NCBI RefSeq assembly: GCF_031143425.1
Contig: NC_090440.1
Coordinates: 338,399,844 to 338,463,843 of the forward strand
Length of the DNA: 64,000 nucleotides
Reading direction: 5' to 3'
Source of the DNA: Pleurodeles waltl
Lineage: Eukaryota > Chordata > Amphibia > Caudata > Salamandridae
The notes under the pieces were generated by a model. The model was not told the origin of the DNA. It was given only the letters and a program-made list of their open reading frames with translations, and did not search any database. Made by a program: the position numbers and the translations under genes. Below, in pieces: positions 45,050 through 55,857 of this stretch. Within the stretch, counting starts at the first letter, position 1; every line of letters starts with the position of its first letter.

Positions 45050-45660
45050 TTACTTGCGCTCTACCATTTCTTTACATTTATATGGTAGTTTACAAATAGG
45101 CAAGAAGCGCAATTTGTTTCATAAAGGTTTGACTTTGTTAATCATTACTTGCTACCATTTCTTGACATTGGCATGGTGGCTTAAGAATCAGCAAGACGCG
45201 CGATTCGTTTTATGGTGTTTAAACATTGTTGTCCATTGCGCGCTACTATTTCTTGACATTTACATGATGTTTTACGAATTGGCAAGACGCGCAACTCGTT
45301 TCATGAGGATTTTACTTTGTTGTTCATTGCGCGCTACCATTTCTTGACATTTACATGGTGGCTTAAGAATCGGCAAAAGAAGCGCGATTCGTTTCATTGT
45401 ACTTTGATCTTGTTATTTATTGTGAGCTGTTATTTTTTGACATTAACATCTTATTTTACGAATCGGCAAGACACGCAATTCGATTAATGATGATTTGACT
45501 TTGATATTCATTGTGTGCTACCATTTCTTGGTATTTTACATGGTGACACTTGAATCGGCAAGACGCACGATTCTCTCCTCGAGTTTATTTCATGTTGTTT
45601 ATTGTATGCCACTATTCTAAAATATTTATTATGTAATATTCGAGTTGACAAGTTATGTGA
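45050..45660 (+). repeat. Tandem repeat of about 95-100 bp, six copies
   Basis: Each unit has the order GCGC.CTACCATTTCTTGACAT, then ATGGTGGCTTA, then GAATCGGCAAGACGCGC, then ATTCGTTTCATG, then TTTGACTTTGTT. Units begin near 45057, 45146, 45239, 45335, 45425 and 45518. They decay in both directions from the centre. The block GGCAAGACGCGC.ATTCGTTT is the best conserved. Confidence 0.8.
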
Positions 45661-45718
45661 TTTGTTTCCTGAATCCATATTGTGTTATTCATGGTGCACA
45701 ATCCCTTATGGTGTTTTC

Positions 45719-45720
<2 letters not shown>

Positions 45721-45769
<49 letters not shown>
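45721..45769. repeat. (TA)n microsatellite
   Basis: About 24 uninterrupted TA/AT dinucleotides between CTACA and CTGCTATATG. Confidence 0.95.
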
Positions 45770-45771
<2 letters not shown>

Positions 45772-46699
45772 GCTATATGTGCAATTTGTGTTGAAACATT
45801 TTAAAAGTACACAGAAGGCCAGAGTTTCTAGATGCAATAGCGTATGGTCCTAGTATACATTCTCAAAACAGGATTTATATGACTGGTTTAAAATTTAGTC
45901 AGAATGTTTTTCTGATTCTCATGTAAAAGAAAGTACTTGAACAAGAAAGTTTTCATTTAATTAATCTTGATTCCCCTATAGGTATCCGGCCATCTTGAAA
46001 CTTAGTCATTTTAAACTTAAATCTTAGATTGTTCATGTTTTCAGAGTAACTAGGCTTAGAATCATAGTCTAGTATTGATTTCAGGAGATATAATTTTCAT
46101 ATTGTGTGTTCTAACCTTTTTCTTACTACAGGTCTCCTTCCCAGCTGTTCCCTTCCTAATCCCCTCTTCCCCTCTTGAACTCTCTCAGTCTCTGTGATTT
46201 ATCTATCAGAGTCTTGGAGCTGTTCAGTGGTGGACGTGTTGGGAACGTGCACAGACCCCGAGGATCTGGTGACTCTGACAGAAAGCTTCGCTGAGACATC
46301 TACACTTTGTTGGCTAAGAACCTGCTGGTAAAGCTGCAAAGAGAGGCATTGTGCTACTACGCAATTTAAAGATATATATTATATGGAGTGATAAAGGTTA
46401 AGGTGGATACAACCATGTTTTGAAAGAGCAGAAAATAGCAACAGCAAATTGCAAGATAACTATGTGTTCTGAAGAGCTGCGAGACAGTGATCAGCCAAGT
46501 GTCAGAAAGTACAATGAGACCCCTAAAAGAAAAGCAAATCAGATGTAAAAAACAATTGTCAGTTTACCAGAAATGATTAAACAGTCATCATCTCACAGTA
46601 CTGGTCAGTGGTCCAATAAGAAGTGCCCCGGGTTGTGCTTACGGAGCCATCAATATCTGAAGAGGTGATCAGATGAATCTGTACTCCCTGATGGCTGCA

Positions 46700-49250
46700 C
46701 TTCAGCTGGCGGTGGGGGCCCCGTGACAGCTAGTGGTGGTGGCAGTGTTAGCCCGACAGCTTCCACTGGGGTAGAGTGCCTTGTCACCTCCTGTCCATGG
46801 GTCGTGGATCCTTTACCCTTCCTGGCAGGGGTGGATGGGCTCTTCCCTCTCTGCCTGGTGGTGCAGGCCCCTTCTATTTCTTCACAGCTGGTGCAGGCCC
46901 CTTTCCTTTCTTCACAGCTGGTGCAGGACCCTTCCCCTTCTTCACAGCTGATGCACTAATCTTCTCTTTCCTCCCTGGTGGTGCTGGCTCCTTCCCCTTC
47001 TGTGTTGTAGGTCTGGTATCCTTACCACCACGAGTAGGTGGTGCTACCACTGTCCCCGTGGACTGTTGGCTGAGGTGCTGGGCTGTGTCCTTGGTACCCT
47101 GCCCATACATGCAGGATGGGGGAGAGGGGCAGGGAAGAGGTCAATTTGGGAAAGGAAAAGCTTTTTAGGGACATTGGGGCAGGAGGAGGGAGGAGTAATG
47201 GGAGTGGAGGATGAGGGAGGGGTTGTTGGAGATGTATGTCTGCTGGATTTGGGTGCAGGTGCATGGGCTGTATGCTGTTGTGAGGTGTATGGCTGTTGAG
47301 TGTCTGAGTGCTTGCATTTCTGTCCTTTGGGGGGGCAGCCATGGGGGGAGAGGACACAGGGGACACATGCATGTCTGTTGTGAAGGTATCTGCCAGTGAG
47401 ATGTGTGTTCTGCTTGGTATGGTGATACTGATAGTGGATGTAGATGTAGTGCATGCAGGTGTGAGTGTAGGCGTGACTGGGAGGGAGATGGAGGAGGAGG
47501 GGTAGACAGTGGAGGCAGTGGATGTTGTCGTGTCTGCAACGGTATGGTGTTTGTGTGAGTGCCTGTGGGATGAAGTGTGGTGCTTGTGTTTGCCTGAGCC
47601 ACTCTTGTGTGTTGCCTTGTGTGCATGCTTGTCTGTATGTGTGCTTGGCATGGGTTGGGGTTGAAGAGAATGGGACTGGGAAGTGGAAGTTGGAGGTGGA
47701 CGGTAGAAACAAGGACAGTGGCTTCCATCAAAGAGGAGGCCAGAGCCCGAATCGGTCTCTGTTGGGCTGCCAACCCAGTGTGAATGCCGTCCAGGAATGC
47801 ATTGCATTACTGCATCTGGGATGCCAGCCCCTGGATGGCATTCACAATGGTTGACTGCCCTACAGTGATGGATCCCAAGAGATACCCTCCTTACTCAGGG
47901 CAGCAGGGCTCACTGGGGAGGGCCTGAGGTGCCTGGGGCGAAGGAGATGCCCACCCTACTGGGTGAGCCGGCACGGCAACTCGCTGTAGGGCTACTTGGA
48001 GGGCAGTGCTGGTACGGGGTGGAGGCTGTACCTAGAGCTGGGGTGGTCACAGAGGTGTCTGACACCACCAGAGAGCTCCCATCGGACGAGGTGTCAGAGT
48101 CTGTATGGTCCCCTCCAGTCTCCGCCATGGTGCTCCCCTCGCCCTCCGTCCCACTGGTTCCTTCGAAATAGGAGGACTCTGCCTCCAGGTCATGTGGGAT
48201 GCAGCTAATTCTGTCGCTGGTGCCCCTGCTCCTCTGCCAGATGATGCTAATGCACACAAGGACAGGATGACAAAACAAGAAAGGGGGGAAGAGAGACAAA
48301 GGATACAGTAGGTAAAAGACCACACCAACACCACTGTTGAAGTACATAGCACCCTCACACACAGGGAACACGCCTATGCACTAAGCATTGCACTACCAGT
48401 GAAATGGCTATTCACCAAGGTATGAGGAGGAGCACACACCACCAACTGCAGCACACCTGGGACCCACACATCCCTGCCTAGGAGTGACTACTAACAAGCT
48501 AGGTTACCTGTATTTGCATGCAACCATTACCCTTCAGAGGACCCACGCTGCAATGTCCAGCCTGACCTTAGGGGCACCCACTAACACACAAACACCACCA
48601 GGATACCACCCCACCAGCCAAATTTTTTTATGAAACCCACTGTGCTCACCCTCTTGTGGCTTCTGTGATTCCCCCAAGTGCCAATCCAGCTCAGGGTAGA
48701 CCACCGCCAGTATGCGGGCCATCATGAGGGTCAGGGTCCGACGGGTACCCCTTCCTCGTTTGGAGGCCATCCCCAGCTGTGCCTATGCAGTCTTCCGTGC
48801 CCAGCATCTCAGGTCCTTCCACCGTTTCAGACAGTGGGTGCTCTGCCTGCCATAGACCCCCAGGGTCCGCACCTCCTTGGTGATGACACACCATATTCCC
48901 TTCTTTTGATGGGCGCTGACCTGCAGAGGCAATACACACAGGATAACACCATTAGACAAACAGTCCAGCCTGTCACACAAATGGCCCACCATACCCATTT
49001 GCATCTCAATTGACACACACATTGCCCAACGCACAACATGTACACTGCCAAGAGGACATCCACCCACTCCCTTACATGATGCCTTCACCCACAACTCCAT
49101 GCATTCATACCACTTGCATCATGCCCACAGTGTACTCACCTGTTGGTCTGGAGGCCCATACAGCAATCCGCCAGTCGCTCCAACGCCTGCGAAGTGAAGG
49201 CTGAGGCCCTTTCCCTGGTCACACTGGCCATGGTAGGTTCCAGCACACGT
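46700..49250 (-). pseudogene. SANT-B (H2)
   Basis: Reading leftward: VSAHQKKGIWCVITKEVRTL, then LGVYGRQSTHCLKRWKDLR (about 48920-48790), then ASKRGRGTRRTLTLMMARIL and AVVYPELDWHLGESQ (48770-48680) complete the SANT-like domain. Exon 3 begins near 48235, giving AETGGDHTDSDTSSDGSSLV, a proline-rich spacer, and the helix around AAQQRPIRALASSLMEAT (about 47770). A long Ser/Thr/His region (SHRHSHKH) follows, and PNVPKKLFLSQIDLFPAP near 47180 is a motif also present in H1 (PKKLFLAQLDFFPPP). The tail near 46880-46980 repeats KKGKGPAPAV. Frameshifts and a stop or two break it, but it is the best-preserved SANT-B of the window. Confidence 0.75.
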
Positions 49251-49299
49251 CACAGCAGTACATGCAGGTCCTCTCCTGTGGAAAGTCAGGAAACAAGTG

Positions 49300-49660
49300 A
49301 GGAATGATTTAGAAAATGGTGGTCATGTCTGCGGCGGTGTACACCATCACCGCTGGTGTACATCCTCATTGGCCACTGTACCCGATATGGCCCAGTATTA
49401 TCCAATGAGGAATTGCATGGCGGTTCATGACCACCTACCACCACGACGCCGCACGTCAGCGGAATTACCTCACTTCCACCTGTCCCTCCACAAGGGCAGG
49501 CGGTTGCCATTTCAGGGAAGGGTGAACAGGGCTATTGATAATTGCTGCATCATAGGATTCATAGGCACATACTTTGAAAATGACACTGTCCCTTTACATA
49601 ATTGCATGATATGGACTGCTGTTGTGGTATAGTTGTTCAAATTGGGACAGCCTACTCACT
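49300..49660. promoter_or_regulatory. Candidate bidirectional promoter (H2)
   Basis: The gap between divergent SANT-B (-) and HARBI1 (+) carries ATTGG near 49369 and CCAAT near 49400. It shares with the H1 gap the GGCGGTGTACACC block and the Harbinger-like GCGGT motifs. Activity is inferred. Confidence 0.4.
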
Positions 49661-49664
49661 CTTC

Positions 49665-50277
49665 TGACCCTTAGATACACAAGGCTGCGGATGAATAGGA
49701 GATGGAGATATACCCCCATGTACAGACCCCTGGTGGACTTAGCTACCTGTAGGACAGGCACATTATACTCACCTAAAGACTGGACAGGGCCACAATCATA
49801 GAGCTGTGTGCCCAGTTGGAGCCTGACCTGATCTCAGCTATCCGTTATCCGCCTGGGATCCCTCCCTCTTGTGCAGTTCCCATCAGTGCTCCGTTTCCTG
49901 GCAACTGGTTCTTTCCAAGTGACAGTGGGCTTGGCAGCAGGAATGTCACAGCCAATGTTCTCAGTCGTGCTGGCAAGAGTGTTGTCTGCCCTGGTAAAAC
50001 ACATGTGCACCTACATTGTTTTCCCCTGGTGGAAGATTTGGCCACAGTGAAGGCCGGATTCCATGCAATGGGACATATCCCCAATATTATTAGTGCGATT
50101 GATGGAACACATAATGCGTTTGTCCCCTTCCCAGCAGAATGAACAGGTGTGCAGGAATGTGCAGATGGTGTGCCTGGCGGACAAGTACTTCTCCTTGTCA
50201 ATGCTGAAAATCCTGGGTCGATGCATGATGCCTTTGTTCTGAGGAACAGCAGCATCCCAAATGTGATGGGCCCACTA
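49665..50277 (+). pseudogene. HARBI1-like nuclease, 3'-truncated (H2)
   Basis: The frame begins near RLRMNRRWRYTPMYRPLVDL, equivalent to the start of the H1 copy, then runs through a disrupted helix-turn-helix region. ATVKAGFHAMGHIPNI leads into ISAIDGTHNAFVPF, where the aspartate codon at 50101-50103 is the first catalytic residue of the DDE nuclease. After QVCRNVQMVCLADKYF a frameshift is followed by PGSMHDAFVLRNSSIPNVMG, with the second aspartate at 50227-50229. At about 50277 the sequence jumps into the SANT-A second exon of the opposite strand, so the third acidic residue and the C-terminus are gone. H2 supplies the block that H1 lost, and H1 supplies the end that H2 lost. Confidence 0.85.
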
Positions 50278-51182
50278 CGTACGCTGGGTGGGTGCTGTGG
50301 TGTTGGTTCCTGATGGGGGAGGCTCTGTGGTGGTCTGTGAGTGGGCTTGGGTGACCAGCTGTCCAGTGGTCCCTGATATGCCAGGTAGGTCCGCCAGATC
50401 CAGAAGTCCAGAGTTACTGTCATCACTGGGGTCCTCTTCTGTTGGGGGACTGGATAGTCGTGACACCTCCTCTCCACTGACATTGGCTGGGGTGCTTGTG
50501 GGGATGTAAATGATGTATTATGCTCCAAGTGTATGACATGTGTACTTCCCTGGCTTCCCCTCTATGGTTGGGGTCGCCCTGCCAGCTTTTGCTTGTGTAT
50601 GGTGATGTATTGTGGTTATGTTAGTTTCCCTATGCTGTGCATGCTGTAGTGATGGGTGTCCATGCAGGGCTGAGAGGGGTGTCCATGCATTGGAGTCGAG
50701 TGATGGGAGTGAGGGTGTGGGTGTGAGATGGCATGCAGGTATTGGTGGGGTGATAGGCAGTAAATATTGACTTACCAGTGTTGAGTCCTCTGGCTACTCC
50801 AGCAAGTCCCTCAGGATACTGTATTGCCAGTACCTGCTCCTTCCATGCTTTGATCTGTGAGGGAGGAGGTGGAGGTCCATGTAGGTCATTCCACCTATTC
50901 CTGATGTCGTTGCTTGTTCTTGGGTGCTGTTCCACAGCGTTGACCCTGTCAACGATTCATAAGGGGTTGTGGGTAATGTGGGTGTGTGTTTTATAGGGGT
51001 TTGGGTGTGTGGATGCGGTGTGTGTATGGGTGTCAGGTATGTGTTGTTTGAATTGTCCAATGTGGTGTTGTTTTGTCTGTGGGTGTCCAATGTGAGGGCG
51101 GCGGCATGTACAGCCAATGGTTTACCGCTGTTGAATGTCCACTGTGGTAATTTGTGGGTCATAATGTGATGGGCCTTGTTCT
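50278..51182 (-). pseudogene. SANT-A (H2)
   Basis: On the minus strand, a 5' flank like H1 (CACACCCACATTACCCACAA) is joined directly to the middle of the SANT domain (IVDRVNAVEQHPRTSNDIRN-type text near 50940-50890), so about 285 bp present in H1 (7036-7322) is deleted. A second deletion of about 70 bp removes the linker after RNRWNDL. WKEQVLAIQYPEGLAGV follows to a donor GTAAG near 50775. Exon 2 (about 50498 leftward) gives SRLSSPPTEEDPSDDSNSG and a TQAHSQTTTEPP spacer, then stops at the deletion that joins HARBI1. Confidence 0.8.
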
Positions 51183-51383
51183 GTTGACATAACGTGTGGG
51201 TTTTGGGACCGCCACTTTTGCACTGACCTTTGCTCTGGCGGATTTGTGTATGTGACTGAATTCTGTTGGATTGGTGTGTGTGTGTCATAAAATGGTGAAC
51301 GGATATTTGCCAGTGCGGCGGTAAGTTGGCAGCCGTCAGTAGGGCGGTAAGCGGCATTTATCACCAGTATCATAATGAGGGCC

Positions 51384-51872
51384 TATATATGGTAGTCCTA
51401 TAAAGATTGAATCATGCTCGTTTTCCTACCACCCTCTCTTGTGTGCTAGGCGTCTGTACTCACCGTCATCGTCTTCGCCGGCATTGGTGTTCCAAGTGAG
51501 GCATAACGTGGAAGATCACTGGAAAGACTTGCAGTTCTGGTCCCACGGCTGCTTGGTTCTTCCCTGTGTCTCCAGTGGTGTGTCCTTTCTCTTCTGTGAT
51601 GTGTTTCCACCAGGGTTTTAATGGTGTTAGTACCGGCCCGGAAAAGGTGGCGGAATCGTGTGTCAAAATATGGTGGGTGGATTTGTCTTACGCCTGGCTG
51701 TAGGCGGCTACCACCGGGGTGAGTGTTGTTTCCACCCTGACAGTCGGTGTGGTACATTGACTCTCTATCGGAGATATCACCATCATGGTCATAATTTGGC
51801 GGTAACTACCGCCAGCCTGTTGGTGGTATTACCGCCACTTTATCACCAACCACCAGAGTCGTAATGAGGGCC
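51384..51872 (-). mobile_element. Terminal Harbinger fragment H5 abutting H2
   Basis: It ends at 51861-51872 with GTAATGAGGGCC, the family terminus. Inside are GGCGGTAACTACCGCC palindrome-like text and, near 51440-51510, CTCTCTTGTGTGCTAG followed by TCTGTACTCACC, as in H3 at 61123-61160. It therefore represents the SANT-B-side end of another copy. Only the terminal ~490 bp remain. Confidence 0.65.
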
Positions 51873-52140
51873 ATAGTCTCTGTAACTTCACTCCACCTGC
51901 AAATATCAACAGTGAAACTCTGATTTACCATTAGCCAGGTCACAGTCTACCGCTGCAAGTAGAATAAAATAATTACTCATATCTAACACGGTAAGAATAT
52001 GCTTTTTACTCCACCATTTACACAATGCACTGCATCAACATGAGTATAGTGATTGTGATGTCTAACCGTCTACATAACGCGACATGTGTCCAATGACAGA
52101 GCATGTTCATACAGAAACAAATATGTAAACATAATGTTGG

Positions 52141-52520
52141 TGTTGGACCTGGTCCTTCTGCAGGGTCACCACAAAACATTTTGCCTTCATCCTCCTATGT
52201 TTTGCTGAATTTATTTTTGTTGGACTTAGTACTCACTGCACTTTACCACTGCTACCCAGTGCTAAAGTGCTTGTGTCATTTCTTAAAACATGACAACAGT
52301 GGCTTATCAACAATTGGCTTATTTAATGTACTTTTATGTCCCTAGTAAAGTGACACTACATGTGCCAAGGACCTGTAAATTAAATGCTTCTAGGAGCCTG
52401 CAGCACTGGTTGCGTCACCCACTTTAGGATTTGCCATTGCAGAGCCTGTGTGTATAGTTTATACTGCTGTTTCTACTTGGCAAAATAAACCTTTTGCCAG
52501 GCCCAAATCTTCATCTTTAA
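52141..52520 (+). mobile_element. LTR-like repeat S, copy 2
   Basis: It begins TGTTGGACCTGGTCCTTCTG and shares TGTCCCTAGTAAAGTG, GGAGCCTGCAGCACTGGTTG and CCAGGCCCAAATCTTC order with copy 1 at 32223. It ends where the L1 3' end begins. Confidence 0.55.
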
Positions 52521-52639
52521 ATGTTTTTATTTTTTTTATTGGGTTTAAATGTAACACACATACAAACACAGTAATGAAACAAGTCCCACTCCCACCATGG
52601 TTCACAGTATCCATGTCTAAAAAAGAAAAAGAGAATAGA

Positions 52640-55600
52640 TACAGAATCCAATTCTTGTTGCCACTTCACTTTCTCCATTTTTCAATTTTTCATAGTTTTC
52701 AGGCTCAGATTTTTCTGGTCCATGAGATCCGACCATCTACCATTTCTGGATTTGTTTGTTATAGAGTATCCTTGCATAGCACCAGTTTTAGGTAGTCCCA
52801 ACATTCCAACACCCCAGATTTTCCTGAATTTGTTTTGACAAACTCTTCCCCATTAAACTTCCCTATCCATGAGTCTGCAATGGTCCATGCTTGTTTCCCA
52901 GGTGTGGTACTGGACGGGGCTCCCAGTGCGCCATTTTTTAGAAACGTCGCATTTTGTTATCGTACAACCCAGGTTTAACAATATTTTCTAATACCGGGTG
53001 TGGTCTGATTGTCCCCAAAATACCAATACTTCCAGCCTGGGGTGGATGTCTAGGGGTATGCCCATCGCTTTCTCAATCTTTCCCCTCACACCTTCCAAGA
53101 AACCCCTAATGTCAGTACTGCTCCATATCGTATGATAAAAACTGTCTTTCTGACTACATTTTTTGAGACAGTATGTATCTGTAGCTCTATCTAGTCTGTG
53201 ACATTGTGCATGTGTAGCGTATACCCTGTGTATAGTTTTGAGTTGTTTCATGTGGAGCTAGAATGGCTACCTCTGCTGGGAATATCAGTGCCTCTTGCGA
53301 GTCCTCTTCGTCCAGGTCTCTACAGTCCTGCAACCATCTATTCTGAAGTTTAGTTAGGGGAGTCTGTGTGTTGCTCGTTTGGTCCCACATGTGAGGGTAA
53401 CAGATCCTCCAACAGTCATTTTTATAGTGGGGAGTCCTCTTGTGTCTCCTCATCAGGAGTCATAAATTTTCAAGGGCATTCTTCAATCGCCCATATTTCA
53501 AACATTGTGTCTGTGACATTTGGGGCCTTATTTATACTTTTTGGTGCAAAACTGCACTAAGGCAGTTTTGCCCCAAAACGTTTTGCACCGGCTTGCACCA
53601 TTTTTTAGCACCAGCTGGGCACCATATTTATGGAATGGTGCAAGCCGGTGCAAAGGGTAGGCTAGCTTTAAAAAAAATGACGTTAGGCAGTTTTGAGTCA
53701 AAATAAATGATTCTGACCAGATTAGCATCATTTTTTGACGTTAAGGGGCACATTTATACTCTGTTTGCACTGAATTAGCGTCATTTTGTTTTTACTCTAA
53801 TTCAGTGCAAAACTAACTCCATATTTATACTGGGTGCTAGACCCGTCCAAATTTATGGAGTTAAGCATTTTTTGGAAGTGGAAACCTACCTTGCCTTAAT
53901 GAGATGCAAGGTAGGCGTTCCCGTGCAAAAAAATGACTCTATGGCCTTAACACCATATTTATACTCCCATGTAAAAATGGTGCAAGGGAGGGAGGAGGGG
54001 TCAAAAAATGGGGCAAAGTTTGCTTTGCCCCATTTTTTAAGACCTGGGTCAGGGCAGGTGTTAGGGGACCTGTGGCCCTATTTCCATGGTGGAACACCAT
54101 GGAATAAGCCCAGAGTTGCCCTCCCTAGGCCCTAGTGGCACCCCCACCCACACTAGAGGGACTGCGAGGATGGGGGACCCCATCCCAGGTAAGTACAGGT
54201 AAGTGCATTTTATTTTTGAAAGTGCCATAGGGGGCCCTGAAATGGGCTCCCATACATGGCACTGGGTGCAATGGCCATGCCCAGGGGACCCCTGTCCTCT
54301 GTGCTGGCCACTGGGGTGGTGGGCATGACTCCTGCCTTTTCTAAGGCAGGAGTCATGTGGCATGGTAGGTTTAGCACCATAAAATGACGCTAATCTGGTT
54401 AGAGTCATTTTTTTTTTACTCTAACCTGCCTAGAGCCATTTTTTGGTGCTAAACCCTCTTCTTCTATACTGCCAGCCCCACCCAACTAAAGTCATTTTTT
54501 TTAACTCTAGCCTACCCTTTGCACCATCTTGCACCATTCCATAAATATGGTGCCCGGCTGGTGCACAGAAATGGTGCAAGTCGGTGGTAAACTTTTTGGT
54601 GCAAAACTGAGTTAGTGTAGTTTTGCAGCAAAAAGTATAAATAAGGGCCAATATTTTGGAAGTTTGCGCCACTTTTGTGTCATAAAATGACGTTAATGCG
54701 GTGCAAAAAAAGTTTAAATCAGGGCCTTGGTGTTAGATGGGTCTAGCACCAAAGTATAAATATGGAGTTAGTTTTGCACCGAATTAGAGTAAAAAAAAAT
54801 GACACTAATTCGGTGCAAACAGAGTATAAATATGCCGCAGAGTATAAATATGCCCCTAAATATGGCGTTAAGGCCATAGAGTCATTTTTTGCACGGGAAC
54901 GCCTACCTTGCATCTCATTAAGGCAAAGTAGGTCTCCACTTTCAAAAAATGACTTTAGCTCCATAAATTTGGTGCTAGAGGGGTTTAGCACCGAAGTATA
55001 AATATGGAGTTAGTTTTGCACCGAATTCGAGTTAAAAAAAATGACACTAATTCGGTGCAAACAGAGTATAAATATGCCCCTTGATATTCAGTCTGTAGGT
55101 GGGCAAATGGGACAAACCTGTTTGCGTCTCATAAATCTGCAAGGGTTGAGATAACTATATTATCCCATCTCTGAAACCCTGTTAAGGTTGCCACTTGACG
55201 AAGTCTGGTTCCCTTCCTCATCTCACTGATCAGCTTCCTCCAGACATCCACCACTGTCACCGTATCTGTGCATGTAATTAGTCTTAGCTTGCTCCCGTAC
55301 AGTGCATGCATGTAACTCTTGTCACCCATCTCTAAGCTATCATAATGAAACGCCGGGTCCTCCCAATTTGCATATGCTCAGTGACTGACCACGCACATAT
55401 GTGTCAACTTGTAGTATTTCCTGATGTTCAGTAGTGTTATAGCAACCACTTATTTGAATATTTGGAGGACGAGTAGTGCCACCAGGGGTAGACCCCCCAC
55501 CTACATCAGTTGATTCACTAGTGCATCAATCCTTGCAGGGAATACATCTGAGATTGTTTGTGGTCAGAAGTACGCAAGGAAATCTGGGAAGTGCGCACAT

Positions 55601-55700
55601 TTTAAACATTTCCTTCTTACCCACTAGGGAAAGCGGCAGCTACTGTCAGTACCTAACATATTGGTCTGGGCGTGTTTGGACAGGGGTTAAGTTTGCCTTG
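52640..55700 (-). pseudogene. L1 ORF2 3' part, split by a foldback insertion
   Basis: From 55700 leftward, LPLSLVGKKEMFKMCALPRF, then GFQRWDNIVISTLADL (about 55190) and FVPFAHLQTEY to 55083. L1 text resumes at 53521 with MSQTQCLKYGRLKNALEN, then HRVYATHAQCHRLDRATD (about 53220), FYHTIWSSTDIRGFLEGV and a C-terminal end near 52700. The reading frame matches across the gap when the insert and one TTG copy are ignored. It corresponds to the L1 region after reverse transcriptase; stops are common. Confidence 0.8.
53522..55082. mobile_element. Composite foldback insertion with interleaved terminal repeats
   Basis: The outer flanks are TTG on both sides. Pair A: GGGGCCTTATTTATACTTTT (53522) with AAAAGTATAAATAAGGGCC (about 54633-54651). 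Pair B: GGGGCACATTTATACTCTGT (53743) with ACAGAGTATAAATATGCCCC (55062-55081); a second copy of the B right end occurs at 54819-54838. A and B overlap and are not nested. Arms extend over 100 bp (for example GCACCATATTTATGGAATGG at 53620 and its inverse near 54545). The interior encodes nothing recognisable. Confidence 0.75.
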
Positions 55701-55857
55701 TAGTGATACTTTGGGCCACTAGTAATCCACATACCAGTTATTTAAATCTATCCAGTTCTGCCCTCAGTGGCATGGCAAGTGCTTCCCACTGGTCCCAGTT
55801 CCCACTAGAAATAGTAGGGATTTGATAGAAATTGGGTTTTTGGTTGGTAGTCAGGTT

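Larger units (their letters stand above)
44731..46270 (+). mobile_element. Putative LTR with leader, truncated by Harbinger H2
   Basis: The candidate LTR starts TGTTAGGGTGTGGCCCCTTT. A TATA box (CTATAAAAGAG, about 44817) is followed about 25-30 bp later by CAGTGCTCACT, a likely start region. A GC-rich leader, a tandem-repeat zone (45050-45660) and a (TA)n tract follow. Near 46260 the string TGGTGACTCTGACAG could be a primer-binding site (TGG start), preceded by CCCCGAGGATC. No gag or pol follows before Harbinger sequence begins near 46690. The class is inferred from structure alone. Confidence 0.45.
46690..51383 (-). mobile_element. Harbinger transposon H2, reverse orientation, deleted
   Basis: The right terminus at 51371-51383 (CATAATGAGGGCC) is the complement of the family end. 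Leftward it contains SANT-A (-), a truncated HARBI1 (+), the divergent promoter gap and SANT-B (-), i.e. H1 inverted. Two or more deletions shorten it: one joins HARBI1 directly to the SANT-A second exon near 50277, and others remove part of the SANT domain and its linker. The left terminus is not found; the SANT-B tail ends near 46690. Confidence 0.8.

Noticed and set aside
46860..46960. Repeated CACAGCTGGTGCAGG text as a regulatory E-box cluster
   Set aside because: It is the coding repeat of the SANT-B tail read on the other strand.
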